NCBI RefSeq assembly: GCF_002847345.1
Contig: NZ_LXFV01000012.1
Span: 1 to 64,000, forward strand
DNA: 64,000 nt
DNA from: Pectobacterium peruviense
GTDB lineage: Bacteria; Pseudomonadota; Gammaproteobacteria; Enterobacterales; Enterobacteriaceae
Direction of reading: 5' to 3'
The first letter of the stretch is position 1; every line of letters begins with the position of its first letter. Below the pieces are notes generated by a model. It saw only the letters and a program-made list of their open reading frames with translations, ran no database searches and was not told the DNA's origin. Made by a program: the position numbers and the translations under genes. Below, one piece after another: positions 24,991 through 33,516 of the stretch.

Positions 24991-26679
24991 ATGTTCGGAA
25001 AAACCTGTTTCGCACTGGCATTCACCTGGCTGGCTTTACCTGCACTGGCCGCACCACAGTCCGTGCTAACGCCCCCCGCTCCGCTGGATAATATTCGCCA
25101 GAGCGGTTTTGTCTATTGCGTCAATGATGTCCTGAACACCTTTAATCCGCAGATGGCGCGCAGCGGCGTCACCATTGATACGCTGGCAGCGCAGCTTTAC
25201 GATCGCCTGCTGGACGTCGATCCTTATACCTATCGCCTGATGCCAGAACTGGCCCAGCGCTGGGAAGTGTTGGATAACGGTTCGACATACCGTTTCTACC
25301 TGCGCCACGATATACCGTTTCAACGTACCGAGTGGTTCAGCCCCACGCGAAATATGAATGCCGATGACGTGATATTCAGCTTCCAGCGCATGCTGGATAA
25401 AAAACATCCGTATCATGATGTCAACGGCGGCGAATATCCCTATTTCGACAGCCTGCAATTTGCCGATTCAGTGCAAAGTATTCGCAAACTAGGCGAATAC
25501 AGCGTTGAGATCCGCCTAAATAGCCCAGATGCGTCGTTTCTGTGGCATCTGGCTACCCACTACGCCCCGATTCTGTCCGATGAATACGCACAGCGTCTGG
25601 CGAAAGAAGATAAGAAAGAACTGCTGGATCGCGAACCGGTTGGTACTGGGCCTTATATGCTCAATGAATACCGTAACGGGCAATATATCCGACTAACGCG
25701 CAACGCCGACTATTGGCGCGGTTTGCCGCGTATGCCGCAGGTTGTTATCGATCTCGGCTCCGGCGGCACAGGCCGCTTATCCAAGCTGTTGACGGGCGAA
25801 TGTGACGTTCTTGCCTATCCGGCTGCCAGCCAGCTAACCATCCTGCGTAATGACCCGCGTCTGCGTCTGTCGCTACGTCCCGGCATGAACGTCGCCTATT
25901 TAGCCTTCAACGTACGAAAACCGCCGCTGGACGATCGCCGCGTGCGAGAAGCTATCGCGCTGGCGATCAATAACGACAGGCTGATGCAGTCGATCTATTA
26001 CGGTACGGCAGAAACCGCTGCCTCTATTCTGCCCCGCGCCTCGTGGGCGTACGACAATGAATCACAGGTAACGGAATACAACCCGCAGAAAGCGCGACAA
26101 ATCTTGCAGGAACTGGGGCTCACGAACCTGAATCTGCGCCTGTGGGTGCCCAGCGCCTCACAATCCTACAACCCCAGTCCGCTAAAAACGGCAGAGTTGA
26201 TACAGGCCGATCTGGCGCAAATTGGCGTCACCGTCACCATCGTGCCGGTAGAAGGTCGCTTTCAGGAAGCACGACTGATGGAACTCAGTCACGATTTAAC
26301 GCTGGCAGGTTGGGCAACGGACAGTAACGACCCGGACAGCTTTTTCCGGCCGTTGTTAAGCTGCGCGGCTATTCGCTCCCAGAGCAACTACGCGCACTGG
26401 TGCGACCCTACTTTTGATGAAGTGCTGCAAAACGCGCTCTCGTCACAACAGCTCTCTAAGCGGATTGACTATTATCAGCAGGCACAGCGTATTCTGGCAG
26501 AACAATTACCCGTTCTACCGCTGGCGTCGTCATTACGATTGCTCGCCTACCGCTATGATATGAAAGGGCTGGTCTTGAGCCCATTCGGCAATGCCTCGTT
26601 CGCGGGCGTATTCCGCGAAGATCAACAGGCGCAGCAGAAACCCTCTGCACCAGAAACCGTGGAGGAAGCACAGCCGTGA
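24991..26679 (+). CDS. sapA: SapA, periplasmic peptide-binding protein
   Basis: 562 residues, solute-binding family 5 protein of the Sap ABC system, which is linked to resistance to antimicrobial peptides and, in E. coli, has been tied to putrescine export for SapBCDF. Resembles E. coli SapA throughout ([31 protein letters not shown]). ATG 24991 gives a standard signal peptide ([21 protein letters not shown]) although no good Shine-Dalgarno precedes it; an ATG at 24937 preceded by GGGAGG would add 18 residues. Sap transport is important for virulence in related soft-rot bacteria (established for Dickeya). Confidence 0.93.
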   Translation: MFGKTCFALAFTWLALPALAAPQSVLTPPAPLDNIRQSGFVYCVNDVLNTFNPQMARSGVTIDTLAAQLYDRLLDVDPYTYRLMPELAQRWEVLDNGSTYRFYLRHDIPFQRTEWFSPTRNMNADDVIFSFQRMLDKKHPYHDVNGGEYPYFDSLQFADSVQSIRKLGEYSVEIRLNSPDASFLWHLATHYAPILSDEYAQRLAKEDKKELLDREPVGTGPYMLNEYRNGQYIRLTRNADYWRGLPRMPQVVIDLGSGGTGRLSKLLTGECDVLAYPAASQLTILRNDPRLRLSLRPGMNVAYLAFNVRKPPLDDRRVREAIALAINNDRLMQSIYYGTAETAASILPRASWAYDNESQVTEYNPQKARQILQELGLTNLNLRLWVPSASQSYNPSPLKTAELIQADLAQIGVTVTIVPVEGRFQEARLMELSHDLTLAGWATDSNDPDSFFRPLLSCAAIRSQSNYAHWCDPTFDEVLQNALSSQQLSKRIDYYQQAQRILAEQLPVLPLASSLRLLAYRYDMKGLVLSPFGNASFAGVFREDQQAQQKPSAPETVEEAQP

Positions 26680-27641
26680 TTATTTTTACCTTGCGACGTC
26701 TGGTGTTACTGTTCGTGACATTGTCACTGCTGACGCTGGTTGGCTTCAGCCTCAGCTACTACACGCCTAACGCGCCGCTCAATGGTGCAGCGCTGTTTGA
26801 TGCCTATCACTTCTATCTCACCAGCTTGCTTCAGGGCGATTTCGGTCGTTCCAGTATTAACGGGCAAGCCATCAGCGAGCTGCTGAAAGAAGTGTTCCCA
26901 GCCACGATCGAGCTTTGTCTGCTGGCGTTTGCGCTCTCGCTGCTGGTCGGTATTCCACTGGGGATTACCGCAGGCGTGATGCAGAATCGTGGAGCGGACA
27001 TCGTGATCAGCACGCTGGCTTTGATCGGCTTTTCCCTGCCAGTGTTCTGGCTGGCACTGCTGCTAACGCTCTTCTTCTCGCTGCATCTCGGCTGGCTGCC
27101 GGTTTCTGGCCGTTTCGATCTGCTCTATCAGGTGAAAACGGTGACCGGATTTGCGCTGATTGACGCCTGGCTGTCCGATTCACCGCATCGTGGTGAAATG
27201 ATCGCCAGCGCCATCCGCCACCTGATTCTACCGATTACCGTGCTAGCCGTCGGGCCGACCACCGAGGTGATCCGCCTGATGCGCGTAAGTACTACTGATA
27301 TTATTAGCAAAAATTACATTAAAGCGGCAGCAACGCGTGGGCTATCCCGCTTCACGATCATTCGTCGCCACCTGATTCACAACGCGCTGCCGCCGATTAT
27401 TCCCAAGCTAGGGTTACAATTTTCCACCATGCTGACGCTGGCGATGATTACCGAAGTGGTCTTTAACTGGCCGGGCGTGGGTCGCTGGCTGGTGAATGCC
27501 ATTCGCCAACAGGATTTCGCTGCGATTTCTGCGGGCGTCATGGTGGTTGGCGCGATGGTTATCACGGTCAACATCCTGTCTGATATTTGGGGCGCGATGG
27601 CAAATCCGTTGAAACATAAGGAATGGTATGCCCTACGATAA
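26676..27641 (+). CDS. sapB: SapB, ABC permease
   Basis: 321 residues, inner-membrane permease of the DppB/OppB type with about six transmembrane segments and the EAA-like loop [23 protein letters not shown] (seen around residue 215). Starts at GTG 26676, overlapping sapA by four bases with GGAGG 11 bases upstream. Forms the channel with SapC. Confidence 0.96.
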   Translation: MIIFTLRRLVLLFVTLSLLTLVGFSLSYYTPNAPLNGAALFDAYHFYLTSLLQGDFGRSSINGQAISELLKEVFPATIELCLLAFALSLLVGIPLGITAGVMQNRGADIVISTLALIGFSLPVFWLALLLTLFFSLHLGWLPVSGRFDLLYQVKTVTGFALIDAWLSDSPHRGEMIASAIRHLILPITVLAVGPTTEVIRLMRVSTTDIISKNYIKAAATRGLSRFTIIRRHLIHNALPPIIPKLGLQFSTMLTLAMITEVVFNWPGVGRWLVNAIRQQDFAAISAGVMVVGAMVITVNILSDIWGAMANPLKHKEWYALR

Positions 27642-28518
27642 CGTCTATAGCGAAAAGCGGCTGCCTAGCCGACTGGGCGATACCTGGCGGGCATTCCATC
27701 AGGATATGCTGGCGATGGTCGGGTTATACGGTTTTTTGATCCTGATCGGCCTGTGCCTGTTCGGCAAATTTCTTGCGCCTTATGAAGTTGACCAGCAATT
27801 TTTGGGCTATCAACTGTTGCCCCCTTCCTGGTCGCACTACGGCGAAGTGTCGTTCTTTCTCGGCACCGATGATTTAGGGCGCGACCAACTAAGTCGCTTG
27901 TTGAGCGGTGCCGCACCCACCGTCGGCGCATCGCTCATCGTCACCTATGCAGCGGCACTGTGCGGCATAGTGTTGGGCGTCTTTGCTGGCGTCACGCGCG
28001 GGCTACGTTCGGCAATGCTCAACCATATTCTGGATACGCTGCTGTCGATTCCGTCGCTGTTGCTGGCGATAGTGGTGATTGCCTTTATCGGCCCGAAGCT
28101 CGAACACGCAATGCTTGCCGTCTGGCTGGCGCTGTTGCCACGTATGGTGCGTACCATCTACAACGCCGTACACGATGAGATGGACAAAGAGTACGTGATC
28201 GCCGCCCGTCTTGACGGAGCCTCCACGTTTTATCTGGTCTGGTACGTTGTCTTACCGAATATTGCCGCGCTGCTGGTTTCAGAATTTACTCGCGCGTTGT
28301 CGATCGCCATTTTGGATATCGCCGCGCTGGGCTTTCTCGATTTGGGCGCACAACTGCCCACCACCGAATGGGGCGCCCTGCTCGGCAACTCGCTGGAGCT
28401 GGTTTATGCCGCGCCGTGGACCGTGATGCTGCCCGGTGCAGCGATCGCGCTGAGCGTATTAATCGTCAACCTGCTGGGCGACGGCATCCGCCGCGCGCTC
28501 GTCGCGGAAACGGAATAA
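27628..28518 (+). CDS. sapC: SapC, ABC permease
   Basis: 296 residues, DppC/OppC-type permease. A cytoplasmic N-terminus, first membrane helix near residues 30-50, and the EAA loop at [20 protein letters not shown]. Overlaps sapB by 14 bases. Partner of SapB in the same transporter. Confidence 0.96.
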   Translation: MPYDNVYSEKRLPSRLGDTWRAFHQDMLAMVGLYGFLILIGLCLFGKFLAPYEVDQQFLGYQLLPPSWSHYGEVSFFLGTDDLGRDQLSRLLSGAAPTVGASLIVTYAAALCGIVLGVFAGVTRGLRSAMLNHILDTLLSIPSLLLAIVVIAFIGPKLEHAMLAVWLALLPRMVRTIYNAVHDEMDKEYVIAARLDGASTFYLVWYVVLPNIAALLVSEFTRALSIAILDIAALGFLDLGAQLPTTEWGALLGNSLELVYAAPWTVMLPGAAIALSVLIVNLLGDGIRRALVAETE

Positions 28519-28534
28519 GAGGCGACGACTCCCA

Positions 28535-29527
28535 ATGCCATTACTTGATATCCGTAATCTGACGATTGAATTTATGACCGCTGACGGTGCCGTAAAAGCC
28601 GTCGATCGCGTCAGTATGACGCTGAGCGAAGGGGAAATCCGCGGGCTGGTGGGCGAATCTGGCTCAGGCAAAAGCCTGATCGCCAAAGCCATCTGCGGAA
28701 TTACCAAAGAGAACTGGCGCGTCACCGCCGACCGCTTCCGCTTCGATGATATCGACCTGCTGCAACTGTCGTCGCGCGAGCGACGTAAACTGGTCGGTCA
28801 TAACGTCTCCATGATTTTCCAGGAACCGCAATCCTGTCTCGACCCGTCCGAAAGTGTGGGCCGGCAGCTGGTGCAAGCGATTCCCGGCTGGACGTATAAA
28901 GGCCGCTGGTGGCAGCGATTTAACTGGCGCAAGCGCCGCGCTATCGAACTGCTGCACCGCGTCGGGATTAAAGATCACAAAGACATCATGGGCAGCTATC
29001 CCTATGAGCTGAGCGACGGTGAGTGCCAGAAGGTGATGATTGCCATCGCGCTGGCGAACCAGCCGCGTCTGCTGATTGCCGATGAACCGACCAACGCAAT
29101 GGAATCCACCACGCAGGCACAAATTTTCCGCCTGCTATCGCGCCTGAACCAAAACAATAACACCACGATTCTGCTCATCAGCCATGACCTGCAAACCATG
29201 AGCAAATGGGCAGACCGGATCAACGTGCTTTATTGCGGGCAAACGGTAGAGAGCGCCACCTGTGAAGATTTGATCACCGCGCCTCATCATCCTTATACGC
29301 AGGCGCTGATCCGCGCAATGCCTGATTTCGGCCGCTCGTTACCGCATAAAAGCCGGTTAAACACTCTGAATGGCGCGATTCCCTCATTGGAGCACCTGCC
29401 GATTGGCTGCCGACTCGGCCCGCGCTGCCCTTATTCACAAAAGCAGTGTATGCAAACGCCGCCGCTGCTCTCTGTTAAGAACCACTTATATGCCTGCCAC
29501 TTCCCGCTCAACATGGAGGAACCGTGA
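28535..29527 (+). CDS. sapD: SapD, ABC ATPase
   Basis: 330 residues, DppD/OppD-type ATPase with Walker [10 protein letters not shown]-loop [11 protein letters not shown], signature region LSDGECQKV, Walker [13 protein letters not shown] and switch His in LLISHD. A C-terminal cysteine-rich segment ([15 protein letters not shown]) matches the iron-sulfur-like motif of peptide ABC ATPases. In E. coli SapD also supports Trk potassium uptake. Confidence 0.96.
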   Translation: MPLLDIRNLTIEFMTADGAVKAVDRVSMTLSEGEIRGLVGESGSGKSLIAKAICGITKENWRVTADRFRFDDIDLLQLSSRERRKLVGHNVSMIFQEPQSCLDPSESVGRQLVQAIPGWTYKGRWWQRFNWRKRRAIELLHRVGIKDHKDIMGSYPYELSDGECQKVMIAIALANQPRLLIADEPTNAMESTTQAQIFRLLSRLNQNNNTTILLISHDLQTMSKWADRINVLYCGQTVESATCEDLITAPHHPYTQALIRAMPDFGRSLPHKSRLNTLNGAIPSLEHLPIGCRLGPRCPYSQKQCMQTPPLLSVKNHLYACHFPLNMEEP

Positions 29528-30342
29528 TGGTTGAGATGCTACTTGAAGCCCGCAACCTGACCAAGACGTTCCGCTACCGGACCGGGCTGTTTCGTCGTCA
29601 GCACGTTGAGGCGGTGAAATCCGTCAGCTTTACGCTACGTGAACGCCAGACGCTCGCCATCATCGGCGAGAACGGTTCGGGGAAATCGACGCTGGCCAAA
29701 ATGCTGTCAGGCATGATCGCTCCGACGTCCGGTGAACTGGTTATCGATGATCATCCACTGCATTACGGCGATTATGGCTACCGCAGCCAGCGCATCCGCA
29801 TGATTTTTCAGGATGCGAGCAATGCGCTCAACCCGCGTCAGCGTATCGGGCAACTATTGGATGTTCCGCTGCGGCTAAATACCGACCTCAGCGCCGAAGC
29901 ACGCGAAAAAGCAATTAATCAGGCGCTACAGCAGGTCGGGTTACGGCCCGATCACGCTTATTACTATCCGCACGCGCTCGCGCCGGGGCAAAAACAGCGC
30001 GTCGGCCTAGCGCGCGCACTCATTCTGCAACCGAAAGTGATTGTTGCCGATGAAGCGCTGGCGTCGCTGGATATGTCTATGCGGTCACAGATTATCAATC
30101 TGATGCTGGAGTTACAGGAAAAGCACGGTATCTCTTATATTTACGTGACGCAGCATCTGGGCATGATGAAGCACATCAGCGACCAGATTCTGGTGATGCA
30201 GGCAGGCGAAGTGGTCGAACGCGGCAGTACCGCCGATGTGTTGTCCGCCCCGCTCCATGACCTGACGAAACGTTTGATTGCCAGCCACTTTGGCGAAGCG
30301 CTCAGCGCCGATGCCTGGCGACGAGACGGCGCACAACGTTAA
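29527..30342 (+). CDS. sapF: SapF, ABC ATPase
   Basis: 271 residues, DppF/OppF-type ATPase. Walker [10 protein letters not shown]-loop [12 protein letters not shown], degenerate signature LAPGQKQRV, Walker [13 protein letters not shown] and switch HLG in VTQHLG. The ATG shares bases with the sapD stop (TGATG), GGAGG seven bases upstream. As in E. coli the fabI gene follows. Confidence 0.95.
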   Translation: MVEMLLEARNLTKTFRYRTGLFRRQHVEAVKSVSFTLRERQTLAIIGENGSGKSTLAKMLSGMIAPTSGELVIDDHPLHYGDYGYRSQRIRMIFQDASNALNPRQRIGQLLDVPLRLNTDLSAEAREKAINQALQQVGLRPDHAYYYPHALAPGQKQRVGLARALILQPKVIVADEALASLDMSMRSQIINLMLELQEKHGISYIYVTQHLGMMKHISDQILVMQAGEVVERGSTADVLSAPLHDLTKRLIASHFGEALSADAWRRDGAQR

Positions 30343-30535
30343 TCTTCGCGCACAACGACAGCAATTCCTCTGCGCCCACAGGACTGTGACAAAGGAGGGA
30401 TACTGCTCGGAGTACCCCTACCGTCCCCAACATGGTAGAATTGCGCGGTTTATTCATCTCGGTCGTCACTTGCCGCGTAGGTTTACAGGCACAGAAGTGG
30501 CGATCGCAGCAACAATGATCACAAGGATTACTGCT

Positions 30536-31324
30536 ATGGGTTTTCTTACCGGTAAGCGCATTCTGGTAACAGGCGTTGCCAGCACCCGTTCTATTGCCTA
30601 CGGTATTGCACAAGCAATGCAACGTGAAGGTGCCGAACTGGCATTCACGTATCAGAACGAAAAATTAAAAGCACGCGTTGAAGGTTTTGCCAGCGAGCTG
30701 GGTTCCAGCATCGTTCTGCCGTGTGATGTCGCTGAAGATGCGAGCATCGAAGCACTGTTTACCGAACTGGCTAACGTATGGCCGAACTTTGATGGCTTCG
30801 TGCATTCCATTGCTTATGCACCGGGCGACCAACTGGACGGTGACTATGTTGATGCCGTTACCCGTGAAGGCTTCAGCATTTCTCACGACATCAGCTCTTA
30901 CAGCTTCGTCGCGATGGCGAAAGCCTGCCGCAAGATGCTGAACCCGAACTCTGCGCTGGTTACCCTGTCCTACCTGGGTGCTGAGCGTGCCATCCCTAAC
31001 TACAACGTGATGGGTCTGGCAAAAGCCTCTCTGGAAGCGAACGTACGTTACATGGCAAATGCCATGGGTGCTCAGGGCGTGCGTGTCAACGCCATCTCTG
31101 CAGGCCCGATTCGTACACTGGCTGCATCCGGCATCAAAGACTTCAAGAAAATGCTGTCGCATTGCGAAGCCGTTACGCCAATCCGCCGTGTCGTTACCAT
31201 TGAAGACGTGGGCAACTCTGCTGCGTTCCTGTGTTCCGATCTGGCAGCCGGTATCTCCGGTGAAGTTCTGCACGTTGACGGCGGCTTCAGCATCGCTGCC
31301 ATGAACGAGCTGGAACTGAAATAA
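30536..31324 (+). CDS. fabI: FabI, enoyl-ACP reductase (NADH)
   Basis: 262 residues, as in E. coli. Catalyses the last step of fatty-acid elongation and is the triclosan target. Short-chain dehydrogenase fold with catalytic Y146, Y156 and K163 ([19 protein letters not shown]). M159 and F203 of the triclosan site are kept, but residue 93 is Ala and 94 Tyr (HSIAYAPGD), where E. coli has Gly-Phe. ATG 30536 follows AAGGATTACTGCT. The frame extends upstream to 30278 over the sapF end, without support. Confidence 0.97.
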   Translation: MGFLTGKRILVTGVASTRSIAYGIAQAMQREGAELAFTYQNEKLKARVEGFASELGSSIVLPCDVAEDASIEALFTELANVWPNFDGFVHSIAYAPGDQLDGDYVDAVTREGFSISHDISSYSFVAMAKACRKMLNPNSALVTLSYLGAERAIPNYNVMGLAKASLEANVRYMANAMGAQGVRVNAISAGPIRTLAASGIKDFKKMLSHCEAVTPIRRVVTIEDVGNSAAFLCSDLAAGISGEVLHVDGGFSIAAMNELELK

Positions 31325-31347
31325 GTTCTTACCGCTAACGGTGTTTC

Positions 31348-31384
31348 AACAATGCGCTCTTGAAAAGGAGCGCATTGTTATTCC
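31348..31384 (+). terminator. Terminator of fabI
   Basis: AACAATGCGCTC / GAGCGCATTGTT, a perfect 12-bp stem with an 8-base loop, 24 bases after the stop, followed by ATTCC. Short T-tract. Confidence 0.75.
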
Positions 31385-31821
31385 CCATCCCCAAAAGAAG
31401 ATCGTCAGTACGATCATCCTTCATAGATAAAATATAATAATTGAATTAACGCATACAAAATAATATGCATAAAAAGTATATTTATGCAGAATAAACCTCC
31501 ATACAAAAAACAACCCCTAACATTAATAACTGTATATTTAAAAATATTAACTTTTTATCATTTATCCATAAAAAACACATATTCATAATACTCATTAAAT
31601 AACAAGGGAATAGTGAATTAATTACAGATTTATTAAAAAACAAATCCTATCAAATCAAAAGAATGAGAAATAATAGAGCAGAACGCAAAAAACAAATCCT
31701 CATCTATTATTTATCTGCGCGCCAGTCGAGCCGTATTTTATTTTTCAAAAAAATTTACATGCTAATTATTTAACGTTTAGTTAAATAATATATTTACCTA
31801 TCATTTTAAAACGAGGTCATT
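31385..31821. other. Very AT-rich region upstream of the PixA/AidA-type gene
   Basis: About 440 bases with long A and T runs, no reading frame and no recognised RNA. Composition suggests an H-NS-bound promoter region for the next gene and a foreign origin. Confidence 0.5.
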
Positions 31822-32376
31822 ATGAGTAACGCTGATGCATCTAGTTTCAAATCCAGTAATAGTATTATCAACATCATTGTTGTTATTGATACGGATAGCA
31901 TTATTGATGATTTTACAGGTAAAAATCCCAGCAAAAATGAAAAAAGCCCGACCCCTATTGGCCATCAATATTCGTATATGGTTGTCGCTTCTGAATCGGC
32001 CATTAGTGGTTCAGGCACAGCCGATCTTAATATCAGCGCCAATGTTGGTGATGTGATTCGCTGGACCGGAACATCAGAATCGGGGAACTTTGACTCCAGT
32101 GTGTTGATTTATGGTTTACCAAAATTTGGTGGGCAAGATGTATTTACCAGCCCAACCTTTAAAATGTACACAAAGACCTCAATGCTGCCAGCGCAGAACG
32201 GTCCTTTTCCAGTAACGTATACCGATCAATCTTACTGGTTCATTCAGGCGGATATCAACCAGAAAGGCAAAGAAAACTATCAAGTGCAATTCGGGTTGTA
32301 CTATCGCCCAAATGGGGGGGCGCAGGAGCTTTTTGGTTATTTCCAATGGGACCCGACGATCACTGTTAACAATTAA
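31822..32376 (+). CDS. PixA/AidA-type inclusion body family protein
   Basis: 184 residues without signal peptide or membrane segment. Length, the N-terminal INIIVVIDTDSII, the central Y-M-V-V-A and GDVIRWTGTS, and the closing GYFQWDPTITV resemble the PixA (Xenorhabdus inclusion protein) and AidA (quorum-sensing-linked protein of Ralstonia and Burkholderia) family. These proteins accumulate at high level in stationary phase; the molecular function is not established. Strong Shine-Dalgarno GAGG five bases before ATG. Base composition is lower in GC than the surrounding core genes. Single-gene unit ended by a bidirectional terminator. Confidence 0.8.
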   Translation: MSNADASSFKSSNSIINIIVVIDTDSIIDDFTGKNPSKNEKSPTPIGHQYSYMVVASESAISGSGTADLNISANVGDVIRWTGTSESGNFDSSVLIYGLPKFGGQDVFTSPTFKMYTKTSMLPAQNGPFPVTYTDQSYWFIQADINQKGKENYQVQFGLYYRPNGGAQELFGYFQWDPTITVNN

Positions 32377-32405
32377 AAATACACATCGATTAATAGTATT
32401 ACTAA

Positions 32406-32439
32406 AAATGGATGGCCGATTTTTCTTGGCCATCCATTT
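32406..32439. terminator. Bidirectional terminator between the PixA-type gene and apbE-like gene
   Basis: AAATGGATGGCC-N10-GGCCATCCATTT, perfect 12-bp stem between convergent genes, with T-rich sequence on both sides. Confidence 0.8.
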
Positions 32440-32461
32440 GTCTATTTTAGAATAACGATAA

Positions 32462-33433
32462 CTACAACATAGTCACCGAATAATCCTCATCCAGCAATTC
32501 AAACCGATAGTGCCGCTGCGAGGAAAAGATTATCTCTTTATTCTTCGTCACAAAAATAGCTTCAATATCTTGCCGGTTTTTTAGAAAGTGAATGCCTGCG
32601 CTCACGCCCATGCCATAGAGCAGTGTGGTGTAGATATCACCGTCGAGAGAGTCATTCGAGATAATCGTCACACTGTGCAGTTCGTTATCCAGTGGGTAAC
32701 CAGTCTGGGGATCGAGAATATGATGATAGATACGGTCGTCTACGGTAAAAAAGCGTTCATAGACACCGGATGTCACCACAGATTTGTTCTTCACCTTAAT
32801 AATGCCCAGCAGGCTATCGCGATCCGCAAAGGGCTTCTGCAATCCGACGCTCCATAGCCCTTGCTCATCCGCCAACGCGCTGCCGATAGCGAGCACATTT
32901 CCCCCCAGATTGATCAGCGCGTCCTGAATAGCGTGTTGACGCAGGACATCCCTGACGATATCAGCAATATAGCCCTTCGCAATCGCGCCCAGATCAATTT
33001 CCATTCCTGCATTTTCTAATAACACAGCATGGTCTTGCTCTCTGAGGAGAATGCGCTCGGGATGCGTTAATGCCAGCGCCCGATGTATCGATTCTTCATC
33101 AGGCACCGTGCAGCCGCTAAAACCGATTTTCCATAGTTTGACGACGGGGCCTATTGCCACGTTAAAGCCGCTGTTTTCAATCAGACTCACGGCTTTGGCG
33201 CGTTTAATCAGTTCAAAAACAACTGGGCTGACCGAAACGTATTCTTTCCCCGCCGCATGGTTGATGCTCATCACTTCCGACTGCGCCCGATTAACGGTTA
33301 GCAGGTCTTCGAGCTGCTTAATGCGATGAAAAACCTGTCTGACCACAACCTCATCGTGGACGAACAGTTTAAGCTGGATGGGACTGCCCATCAGGTGAAC
33401 GGAATAGACGTAAGCGTTATCGACAGAAGGCAT
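32462..33433 (-). CDS. apbE: ApbE-like FMN transferase
   Basis: 323 residues. Attaches FMN from FAD to a threonine in FMN_bind domains. Family motifs are present: EIDLGAIAKGYIAD, INLGGNVLAIG, and the active-site region HHILDPQTGYP with Asp ligands later (SLDGDIYTT). There is no signal peptide or lipobox, unlike the periplasmic ApbE of Rnf/Nqr systems, so it should act in the cytoplasm. It follows the flavoprotein reductase gene by 83 bases on the same strand, and that protein carries the flavinylation motif, so it is probably a dedicated maturation enzyme. Confidence 0.9.
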   Translation of the reverse strand: MPSVDNAYVYSVHLMGSPIQLKLFVHDEVVVRQVFHRIKQLEDLLTVNRAQSEVMSINHAAGKEYVSVSPVVFELIKRAKAVSLIENSGFNVAIGPVVKLWKIGFSGCTVPDEESIHRALALTHPERILLREQDHAVLLENAGMEIDLGAIAKGYIADIVRDVLRQHAIQDALINLGGNVLAIGSALADEQGLWSVGLQKPFADRDSLLGIIKVKNKSVVTSGVYERFFTVDDRIYHHILDPQTGYPLDNELHSVTIISNDSLDGDIYTTLLYGMGVSAGIHFLKNRQDIEAIFVTKNKEIIFSSQRHYRFELLDEDYSVTML

Positions 33434-33516
33434 AGGGTGGCTCCCATGAACGAAGGCGGTACTGAGAGGAAACGGTGGAAAATGGCGAGCGCCTTTTCAG
33501 ACGCTCGCCAGTCGCG

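Noticed and set aside
30278-30535. N-terminal extension of FabI
   Set aside because: It overlaps sapF and is absent from the FabI family; ATG 30536 gives the standard 262 residues.
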